Assembly: GCA_934667125.1 (NCBI GenBank)
Contig: CAKULF010000008.1
Location: forward strand, 12,016-76,015
Direction: 5' to 3'
Length of the DNA stretch: 64,000 bases
Origin: an uncultured Candidatus Melainabacteria bacterium
Lineage (GTDB): Bacteria > Cyanobacteriota > Vampirovibrionia > Gastranaerophilales > Gastranaerophilaceae
This document shows, piece by piece, positions 35,156 through 41,471 of this stretch. The first letter of the stretch is position 1. Every line of letters begins with the position of its first letter. Under the pieces are notes generated by a model. It was given only the letters and a program-made list of their open reading frames with translations. It searched no databases and had not been told where the DNA came from. Made by a program: the position numbers and the translations under genes.

Positions 35156-36019
35156 ATGTCAAATGACAACAAAGACTGTTTGGCACCAAATGAGGTGGCT
35201 CACGGATTTAGTGAAAAAGTTATGCCTGCAAAAGCAGGATATAGAAAATCAAAAATGTTTGTATTAGCAATTGCAGCAGGTGCGTTTATCGCTTACGGTG
35301 CGCAAGTTAGCTTAACTGTTTCAACAGGTGCAGCTGATACATTAGGTTGGGGACCAAGCAAATTAATCGGAGCTATGGTTTTCGCTGCAGGTTTGATGAT
35401 GGTTGTTTTAACAGGAGCAGAACTATTCACAGGCAACGTTATGATGATGTTTTCTGTTATCGAAAAGAAAATCAGCTGGGCAAAATTATTCAGAAGTTGG
35501 TCAATTGTATATCTTGGAAACTTCGTTGGTTCTATTTTGCTTGCTCTTTTGGTTTTCTTTGGTGCAATTTGCCACAATGACCACGATTTACTTGGCGCAA
35601 CAACATTAATCAACGCTCATATGAAAGTTAATCTTTCTTTTGTTGAAGCTCTTTGCAGAGGTATTCTTTGTAACTGGTTGGTTTGTTTAGCTGTTTGGAT
35701 GGCTACAAGCTCAAAACGTGTTATCGGTAAGATTTTTGCAATCTTCTTCCCAATTATGACATTCGTTGCTTCAGGTTATGAACACTCTGTTGCAAATATG
35801 TTCTTCATTCCATCAGGAATTTTAATGAAAAGTGTTCCATCAGTTGTTGCTGCAAGCGGTTTAACAGACCCACAATTAGCAAGTTTAACTTGGAAAACTT
35901 TCTTTGTAAATAACTTAATCCCTGTAACTATTGGTAATATCATCGGTGCTTTGGTATTCGTTGTATTACTTTTCTGGATTGCTTATTTAAAAGATGATCA
36001 CAAAGAAAATCAAGATTAA
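35156..36019 (+). CDS. formate/nitrite transporter (FNT) family protein
   Basis: 287-aa integral membrane protein with about six helices. Signatures include ELFTGNVMMM, LCRGILCNWLVCLAVWMA and FVASGYEHSVANMFFIPSG, the last being the conserved FNT histidine motif of the pore. Relatives pass formate, nitrite or hydrosulphide as pentamers. With no nitrate or nitrite genes nearby, formate export during fermentation is the simplest guess (inference). Strong AAAAAGGAG ribosome site and own terminator. Confidence 0.92.
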   Translation: MSNDNKDCLAPNEVAHGFSEKVMPAKAGYRKSKMFVLAIAAGAFIAYGAQVSLTVSTGAADTLGWGPSKLIGAMVFAAGLMMVVLTGAELFTGNVMMMFSVIEKKISWAKLFRSWSIVYLGNFVGSILLALLVFFGAICHNDHDLLGATTLINAHMKVNLSFVEALCRGILCNWLVCLAVWMATSSKRVIGKIFAIFFPIMTFVASGYEHSVANMFFIPSGILMKSVPSVVAASGLTDPQLASLTWKTFFVNNLIPVTIGNIIGALVFVVLLFWIAYLKDDHKENQD

Positions 36020-36032
36020 TTTTAAAAAACTT

Positions 36033-36070
36033 AAAGTGGCTGATAAATTAATTTTACAGCCACTTTTTTT
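36033..36070 (+). terminator. intrinsic terminator after the FNT gene
   Basis: AAAGTGGCTG / CAGCCACTTT with T tail. Confidence 0.85.
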
Positions 36071-36106
36071 ATGATAAGATATTTAAGCTCGAAGTATTAA
36101 CAAAAA

Positions 36107-37327
36107 ATGAAAAAGATTTTATTTACATTATTCTTATTTTTATTGACTTCATCAATGGTAGTAGCTGTTGATGACGTTTTTGCTGAAGAAAATCTTAATT
36201 TGAATAACGAAGTTCAAAAAGATAAAAAAGAAGAAATTTTTGAACAACCAATATTACTAGAACCCGAAGAAACCGCTCCAAAAGAGGAAGAACAATCCCA
36301 AGAAGAACCAAAATTCAAAACAATGCTAAAAGGGATTGTTGAACAAGAATATGCACTTAACGATATAAGCGGGCTTTTTAAGTCATATTTAACACATAAT
36401 TATGAAAAAGGGCCTTTGAAAAGTACAACCTTGCAAATGAGCAACATAATGAATTGGACCGAAAAATTCGATAAGGGCGATTCTGATTTTGCTTATGACT
36501 ACAATACGATTAACGTTGGAATTAAAGGTCAATTCAGAAGCGAAAAAGAATCATATAACTTATTGTTTGATTTAACACCTGATATTCACGATAATTTTTG
36601 GCATAGATTGGTTTTAGATGCGTTTATTCAAACAAAACGTATTCCACATCACACTGTTCAATTCGGTACTTTCCGTCCGACAGTTGGAATTGAGGGAACT
36701 CAAAGCCCGTTCTTATTACCATTTGCAAACAGAACCCAAATTGGCAGAAACTTTGGTAACGCAAGAAAAACAGGTTTAAAAATCAGCGGTGATTATAAAT
36801 ATGTTGACTATTCTCTTGAAGGATATAGCTCAGATGTACGATATAGTGAGTTTTTCCCTGGGGTTGAAGGTGTAGCTTGGATTAATTTTAAGCCATTAGC
36901 AAATATTGAAGAAAAAGCAGGAAAACTTAAAATTGGTGGCGGTATTCAGGCAGGGGACAGAAACGGCGTGCATTATAATGTTGGTCAAGCCGCAATGCAA
37001 TATGATTATAAACGATTTGAATTGAAGTCTGAATTTGCTTATGCTGATGGGTCAAATGGCTCAACGGGCTTGTCTGGCAAGAAAAGATGGGGCTATAATG
37101 CAACGATTGCTTATATGATAACTAAAAAAATCCAATTTTTGTTGAGATTTGACGATTTTGATAACGATAGAGATGTTAAACATAATAATTCAAGAGAATA
37201 TACCGCTGGGATAAATTATTTTATTTTGGGTCAAAAGCTGAAAGTGGCTTTGAATTATGTTTTTTGCCAAAATCAGGCTAAGGCTGATTCGCACAAGATT
37301 ATTTTAATGACGCAGATATTGTTGTAA
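36107..37327 (+). CDS. putative outer-membrane beta-barrel (porin-like) protein
   Basis: 406 aa. Signal peptide at residues 1-~20, then a 40-residue acidic Glu/Gln/Pro linker. From ~75 on there are alternating amphipathic strands rich in Tyr, Phe, Asn and Gly (for example GPLKSTTLQMSNIMNW, KTGLKISGDYKYVDYSLEGY), typical of phosphate-selective or OprB-like porins. Outer-membrane placement fits the LPS genes in the window. No ion or sugar specificity can be read. It is followed by 530 bases of repeats. Confidence 0.68.
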   Translation: MKKILFTLFLFLLTSSMVVAVDDVFAEENLNLNNEVQKDKKEEIFEQPILLEPEETAPKEEEQSQEEPKFKTMLKGIVEQEYALNDISGLFKSYLTHNYEKGPLKSTTLQMSNIMNWTEKFDKGDSDFAYDYNTINVGIKGQFRSEKESYNLLFDLTPDIHDNFWHRLVLDAFIQTKRIPHHTVQFGTFRPTVGIEGTQSPFLLPFANRTQIGRNFGNARKTGLKISGDYKYVDYSLEGYSSDVRYSEFFPGVEGVAWINFKPLANIEEKAGKLKIGGGIQAGDRNGVHYNVGQAAMQYDYKRFELKSEFAYADGSNGSTGLSGKKRWGYNATIAYMITKKIQFLLRFDDFDNDRDVKHNNSREYTAGINYFILGQKLKVALNYVFCQNQAKADSHKIILMTQILL

Positions 37328-37449
37328 GTTGGGTTGGGTTCTATATCATCTTGACGTTGTCTTAAACTATGTTTTGGGGTTGAAATACTATTGCTTTTTT
37401 ATTTTTGTTGTGGATTATGTTTGAAATAATTTATGTTGAAGCTGACCTT

Positions 37450-37491
37450 GACTATCAAATAAATCTTTAAAATAAAAAATTTATCGATAGT
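37450..37491. repeat. GACTATC/GATAGT stem-loop
   Basis: ACTATC (37451-37456) and GATAGT (37486-37491) form a degenerate member of the GATAGCC/GGCTATC stem-loop set. Confidence 0.45.
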
Positions 37492-37512
37492 TGTTTTTTA
37501 TTTTTTAAATAA

Positions 37513-37541
37513 GTAGGTCGGAGTTACTAATCCGACAATTA
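37513..37541. repeat. left 29-bp inverted repeat of the YwqK cassette
   Basis: Begins GTAGGTCGGAGTTACTAA and ends TCCGACAATTA. Its reverse complement matches 38883-38911 at 28 of 29 positions. It is itself an imperfect palindrome (GTCGGAGT / AATCCGAC). Confidence 0.8.
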
Positions 37542-37579
37542 TTTATCACCCATAGCTGCCCCTGATACCTTTTTTAGAA

Positions 37580-37740
37580 CGTCCTCCTGAACCCTTGAAA
37601 TCCGTTGCCCTGAATTTGTTTTAGGGTCTTTAGATTATTGAAAACCAAACGAAATTTACAAAATAAGTAAATTTTCGATAGCCAAAATTTATTTCAAAGA
37701 CATAAATCTTGTAATAGAAACTGGCTATCAAAGAATTTTA
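37580..37740. repeat. ~160-bp direct repeat, copy 1
   Basis: Starts CGTCCTCCT and contains CCCTGAATTTGTTTTAGGG (37608-37626), then TCTTTAGATTATTGAAAACC, and closes with a GATAGCCA / TGGCTATC stem-loop (37677-37684 with 37722-37729). Copy 2 is at 39023-39180. The gap 37328-37860 consists of this and the neighbouring repeats; no gene is seen in it. Confidence 0.8.
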
Positions 37741-37814
37741 AATGCGAAACAAAAATGAGAAATCTTGGCTATTAAAAAAACTTTAAAATAAGAAATTTAA
37801 AATATCCAAAAGTA

Positions 37815-37849
37815 AATAAAGCCGAAAGTTTGTCGCTTTCGGCTTTATT
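37815..37849. terminator. bidirectional intrinsic terminator
   Basis: AATAAAGCCGAAAG / CTTTCGGCTTTATT, a 14-bp perfect stem with a 7-base loop, just past the end of the minus-strand YwqK-like gene. Confidence 0.8.
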
Positions 37850-37860
37850 GCAATCATTTC

Positions 37861-38739
37861 TTATTTTATTTCTTGTCCGTTAATGTCAAAATGTTTTATT
37901 GTTCTATCAGGAAATCTTTCATATCTTAATTGCCCATTTTCATACCACCATTTTTCTGTTCCATCGGTAAACGTTTCACAACGTAATTGCCCATTTTCAT
38001 GCCACCATTTTTGTGTTCCATCGGGAAATGTTTCATGAATTAATTGCCCATTTTCTTGCCACCATTTTTCTGTTTTATCGGGAAATGTTTCATATTGTAA
38101 TTGCCCATTTTTATACCACCATTTTTTTGTTCCATCGGAAAATGTTTTAAAATTTAGCTTTCCATCTTCGGAAAATCCAAGTTCCGTTTCTCTTATAACT
38201 TTGCCTTCTGAATTTAAAGTTGTAATTTTTGTCCCAACGCGAGAATTATAAGGGTTGTAACTACCGTATTCAAATTTCTTAGTTATATTTTTTGACCCTT
38301 CTCTAACACTTTGCATAATTTTTCCATTTTCATAAGTTGATGTAATTTTATCGCCACCAGTCAAAGTATCGGATATTGTTCCTGTGAATTTTTCACCATT
38401 GATTGAAGCAATGCCTTTGTCAAATTTAATGTCAGCTAATTTAAAATTTTGTGCAGCTTGAGTAGCCTTTTGAGTTACTCCTTGAGTTGCTTCGCTTACA
38501 ACTTCTTGAGCTTTCTCTGTTAAATTTTGAACAGTTTTATCATCAACAGCCCTTCCGCTCTTAACCTTAGCTGCTATCGTAGCGCCTGCAATAGCCACGG
38601 TTGCAGCGGCAGCTAAACCGATAGCCAATTTCTTTTTCCCGTCCTTAATTTGTTCAGGTGTCTTTTGCGCTTTTTCTTCTTTTTTAACTTTATTTCCTTT
38701 AAAAGATGTGCTAGAAATATTGTTAATTGCTTTAATCAT
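37861..38739 (-). CDS. FKGN-type membrane-anchored YwqK/MORN-2-like repeat protein
   Basis: Function unknown; paralogue of the gene at 3487. From the ATG at 38739 (GAAAGGA seven bases upstream; the frame also opens at a TTG at 38745, which lacks spacing): N-terminus IKAINNISSTSFKGN, Lys-rich stretch, hydrophobic helix (~37-58), helical linker (~72-98), middle domain starting IKFDKG, and from ~residue 190 a run of 19-residue repeats (KWWYENGQLRYERFPDRT type), four of them near-perfect tandems. Such repeats resemble MORN-2/YwqK antitoxin repeats. The gene is bracketed by inverted and direct repeats, suggesting a mobile or duplicating cassette. Confidence 0.7.
   Translation of the reverse strand: MIKAINNISSTSFKGNKVKKEEKAQKTPEQIKDGKKKLAIGLAAAATVAIAGATIAAKVKSGRAVDDKTVQNLTEKAQEVVSEATQGVTQKATQAAQNFKLADIKFDKGIASINGEKFTGTISDTLTGGDKITSTYENGKIMQSVREGSKNITKKFEYGSYNPYNSRVGTKITTLNSEGKVIRETELGFSEDGKLNFKTFSDGTKKWWYKNGQLQYETFPDKTEKWWQENGQLIHETFPDGTQKWWHENGQLRCETFTDGTEKWWYENGQLRYERFPDRTIKHFDINGQEIK
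37897..38124 (-). repeat. four 57-bp tandem repeats in the YwqK-like gene
   Basis: Exact 57-base period (landmark near CATACCACC at 37941, then 37998, 38055, 38112) encoding four KWWxxNGQL-x2-ET/RF-x-D units. The same period occurs in a different part of the paralogue at 3703-3873. Confidence 0.88.
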
Positions 38740-38882
38740 TGCCAAATTCCTTTCAAAATTAGATTATTATATACCTACAAAAACCGTGTTTTTCTTTTTT
38801 TGATATTTCGACACACCTTTTTAACAAAAATTTACAATTAAGGAAAAATGCTTTAAAAAACAGCTAGATATTTTTAAACCTT

Positions 38883-38911
38883 TAATTGTCGGATTAGTAA
38901 ATCCGACCTAC
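38883..38911. repeat. right 29-bp inverted repeat of the YwqK cassette
   Basis: Begins TAATTGTCGGATTAGTAA and ends ATCCGACCTAC. Reverse complement of 37513-37541 with one mismatch. Internally it is a perfect 8-bp stem GTCGGATT / AATCCGAC with an AGTA loop. Confidence 0.8.
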
Positions 38912-38912
38912 T

Positions 38913-38949
38913 CTCTATTGTAAATAGAATTTATCTATTTTAAATAGAG
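38913..38949. repeat. 17-bp interrupted palindrome, copies 1-2
   Basis: CTCTATTGTAAATAGAA (38913-38929) and ATCTATTTTAAATAGAG (38933-38949). Consensus of the family: TCTAY, a variable five- to six-base centre, RTAGA. Confidence 0.75.
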
Positions 38950-39022
38950 TTAATAACCACATTTTCCAATTAACCAATCAACCATCAATCCCCACCAAAA
39001 TATCACCTTGAACCCTCAATTT

Positions 39023-39180
39023 CGTCCTCCTAAACCCTCGAAATCCGTCGCCCTGAACTTGTTTTAGGGTCTTTAGATTATTGAAAACCAAACAAAAATC
39101 TAAAAACTATTAATTTTTCGATAGCCAAAATCTATCTCAACATTGATTATTCAACAAGCACCGATTATCAAAGAAGTTTA
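39023..39180. repeat. ~160-bp direct repeat, copy 2
   Basis: Same block order as 37580-37740, including CCCTGAACTTGTTTTAGGG (39051-39069), TCTTTAGATTATTGAAAACC and GATAGCCA (39120-39127), with a degenerate partner arm GATTATC (39163-39169). The 1301-base gap 38740-40040 is made of this and the repeats listed around it; I see no credible gene. Confidence 0.8.
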
Positions 39181-39323
39181 AAAAACCCTGTAATTAATTA
39201 TTTTAAACATAATTCTTCGCAATAGAAAACTGCTATCAAAGAAATCTTTAGAACAAAAAAATCGCCGGTAGCCGCAAGTTTCTAACCTCTCTTTGGTTAT
39301 AAATCTCGCTTTTAATTTGTTCA

Positions 39324-39520
39324 TTTTCTTTTTCTTTTTGGCATTAAGAAAAAGAAAACGGAACCAAAAGTAAAAAGAAAAAGCCTGAATATCATTAACC
39401 AAAACCCTCGAAAGGAGAGTCGGGCGCACTAGAAAGCTAACAGACATTAGTTGCGCTTTTCATATTTTGACTTTCATGAGGGTAGCTTACCCTCCCACCT
39501 TTCGTTTGTGGGTTTTGGTT
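39324..39520. repeat. nested inverted-repeat element
   Basis: Three perfect inverted repeats in a row: TTTTCTTTTTC / GAAAAAGAAAA (39324-39334 with 39348-39358); AACCAAAACCC / GGGTTTTGGTT (39397-39407 with 39510-39520); and, inside the second, GAGGGTA-GCT-TACCCTC (39478-39494). GCGCA / TGCGC also pair inside. It could be a folded RNA or a mobile repeat. Confidence 0.65.
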
Positions 39521-39653
39521 AGTTGGTTGTAATTTTTGCTATACTATAAACTTCTTTGATAGCCAAAGGGTTAATACGAATACTGTTCTTTTGCTTTGTT
39601 TTGCATAAGGCAAACGTCAAGTTAATTGACGAAAATAACATTAGGATAAGAAC

Positions 39654-39755
39654 TGGCTATAGAAGAATTGCTTATTTTATAATTTTCTTCCAATCCTCAA
39701 CGACTCAAAGACTCTGAAACGAGTTCAGGGTGACATTTTAGAGGGGATGTTGGAG
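39654..39755. repeat. ~100-bp dispersed repeat, copy B
   Basis: TGGCTATAGAAGAA, then ATTTTCTTC, GACTCTGAAACGAGTTCAGG (39710 onward) and GGGGATGTTGGAG: same block order as 34339-34440. The GATAGCCA at 39558-39565 could pair with its first bases. Confidence 0.7.
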
Positions 39756-39829
39756 CATACACTGGTTTAAAAGTTTAGCAATTATTAAACAAAAAATAGT
39801 ATTAATAAAATTAATACTTAAACAAAATC

Positions 39830-39873
39830 TGGCTATCGGTAAATCTTTAACTTCCTGATTTTTTTGATAGCTA
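39830..39873. repeat. TGGCTATC/GATAGCTA stem-loop
   Basis: Inverted arms TGGCTATC (39830-39837) and GATAGCTA (39866-39873), 28 bases apart, one mismatch. Confidence 0.55.
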
Positions 39874-39893
39874 ACAGTTGTTTATTATTTAAA

Positions 39894-39980
39894 CTCTACT
39901 GCAAGTAGAAAAACTCTATTATAAGTTCCAATTTAATCTAAAATTCTATCCACAGTAGAATAATTCTACTTTGAATAGAG
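39894..39980. repeat. 17-bp interrupted palindrome, copies 3-5
   Basis: CTCTACTGCAAGTAGAA (39894-39910), TTCTATCCACAGTAGAA (39944-39960) and TTCTACTTTGAATAGAG (39964-39980). A half copy, CTCTATTATAAG, starts near 39914. They lie downstream of the coiled-coil gene at 40041-41141. Confidence 0.8.
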
Positions 39981-39989
39981 TTTTGAAAT

Positions 39990-40032
39990 AATAAACAGGG
40001 TCGATGTAAATTTATAATCAACCCTGTTTATT
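39990..40032 (-). terminator. probable terminator of the coiled-coil gene
   Basis: AATAAACAGGGT / ACCCTGTTTATT, a 12-bp perfect stem with a 19-base loop, eight bases beyond the stop codon. The T tail is weak. Confidence 0.6.
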
Positions 40033-40040
40033 AATTGATT

Positions 40041-41141
40041 TTATGCAAAAAATTTGAATGACTTTATATTATCATCTATAATATCTTTTCTTGTTTGTGT
40101 TGTTGAATTTGAGTTATTGGCTTTAGCTCTTTCTAAAGCTGCCAATATTCTTTCTTGTGACTGTGATAAACCGCCGGATGTTGATGAAGATTTTGTTTCG
40201 TCGTCGCCAAAAGATTTGAAGTTTGATTTAGAAGAGTCGTCTGTTGAAGTTGTTTCATTTTGTTGCTGATTAATTCTATCAAGAACTTGTTGTCTTCTTT
40301 CTTCTTCGCTCGGCATTTTGTTTACAACATCATCAAAGGTTTTAAAAGTTCTTTCTATTTCGTCATCTTCTTGTTTTTCGTTTGCTTTTTCTTCTTCTTT
40401 TTTAGCTTCAAGTTCTTTTAATTTTTCGTCATATTTTGCAATTTGGTTTTCAAGTTGTTCTGCTTGTTCTTGTAATTTTGGCAATTCATCTCTGCTTCTT
40501 GCTGAAGTTAGTTCGGCTTGAAGCTTTTGTTTTTGTTCGTTTAATTTTTTCAATTGTGGAGTTTCAACTTGAACTTTTACTTTTTTAGCATATAGTCTAA
40601 GAAATTTCTTACATTCTTTTTCGCTTTTAAAAGTATTAACTGTGCCATCTTGCATAGTTACACTCCAAGTTTTTTTGCCGTTTTCTTTTTTATACGAAGT
40701 TTTTGATACGCCTGGGTATTGAATTTCTGTTTTATATTTTTTTGGCGCTTTTTCAATTTGCTTATTTAATTTATCTAAATCTTTTTGAATATCTTCTTGA
40801 GAGCGCTCTGTCGGACTGTTTTCAATATTGTGTTCCTTAGCTATGATTTGATATTTAATTCTTTTTAATCTGTCTAAAGAAACATTTTTGTCTGCTTTTG
40901 TTTTGTTAATTTGAGCGTCTGTTGTGTTTGTTCTAACGAAATTTATTCCAAGATTTGATATAAACATATTTGAGGGTAAATCTTCATATTTAACATCAAT
41001 TTCTTTATCAACTTCTAAGCATTTATTGAAACATTCTTTGTCATTTGCAAATCTATACTCCGTTTTTTGTATTTGTTGCTCCATTTTGTTTTGACGAGCA
41101 AATAATCCAAATATTCTCGCTTGTGAAGCTGCTAATCCCAT
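40041..41141 (-). CDS. hypothetical coiled-coil protein (MGLAASQAR type)
   Basis: 366 aa, highly charged. The N-terminus MGLAASQARIFGLFARQNKM is of a type I associate with lineage-specific Melainabacteria proteins (recollection, not a search). Two coiled-coil stretches (~110-135 and ~195-265, rich in Lys/Glu/Gln) flank a segment with PGVSKTSYKKENGKKTWSVT. The C-terminus is Ser/Thr/Asn-rich. No signal peptide and no catalytic motif. AAGGAGTAAC precedes the ATG. It is flanked on both sides by the 17-bp palindromes and has its own terminator-like stem. Function unknown. Confidence 0.65.
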   Translation of the reverse strand: MGLAASQARIFGLFARQNKMEQQIQKTEYRFANDKECFNKCLEVDKEIDVKYEDLPSNMFISNLGINFVRTNTTDAQINKTKADKNVSLDRLKRIKYQIIAKEHNIENSPTERSQEDIQKDLDKLNKQIEKAPKKYKTEIQYPGVSKTSYKKENGKKTWSVTMQDGTVNTFKSEKECKKFLRLYAKKVKVQVETPQLKKLNEQKQKLQAELTSARSRDELPKLQEQAEQLENQIAKYDEKLKELEAKKEEEKANEKQEDDEIERTFKTFDDVVNKMPSEEERRQQVLDRINQQQNETTSTDDSSKSNFKSFGDDETKSSSTSGGLSQSQERILAALERAKANNSNSTTQTRKDIIDDNIKSFKFFA

Positions 41142-41324
41142 ACGTTACTCCTTATTTCATGTCATTTTAGTGTTTTAGTTACATCCCATATATCGTTTTT
41201 TTTTTTTTTGAAACTTTAGGTTTTTAATTCTACATTTTACAATTTGTTACAATAAAATGCACTTTTTAGCCTTAAAAAATCGCTAAAAGTAAATAATAAC
41301 GTGAGTTTTGGGAATATTAAAAAA

Positions 41325-41403
41325 ATCTATTTAAAGTAGAGTTTTTGGAAGTTTTAATAGGAGTATTGGAAGTTAAAATAGAAAAATTCTATTTTTAGTA
41401 GAG
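41325..41403. repeat. 17-bp interrupted palindrome, copies 6-7
   Basis: ATCTATTTAAAGTAGAG (41325-41341) and TTCTATTTTTAGTAGAG (41387-41403), about 180-260 bases upstream of the coiled-coil gene start. The 330-base gap 41142-41471 otherwise holds a T-rich stretch and the PBP terminator. Confidence 0.8.
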
Positions 41404-41412
41404 TCCAAACAA

Positions 41413-41446
41413 AATAATATGCTAGATAATTTTCTAGCATATTATT
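41413..41446 (-). terminator. probable terminator of the PBP gene
   Basis: AATAATATGCTAGA / TCTAGCATATTATT, a 14-bp perfect stem with a 6-base loop, 26 bases past the PBP stop codon on the minus strand. Confidence 0.65.
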
Positions 41447-41471
41447 ATAAATTATGTTTTTAAATTTTTAT

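Noticed and set aside
39178..39447. 89-aa open frame on the minus strand
   Set aside because: It is built from repeat arms (the TTTTCTTTTTC and CGGTAGCCG region), has no ribosome site and no domain; a by-product of the inverted repeats.
37450..39980. CRISPR array
   Set aside because: Repeats differ in sequence, size and orientation and have no regular spacer length; no cas gene in the window.
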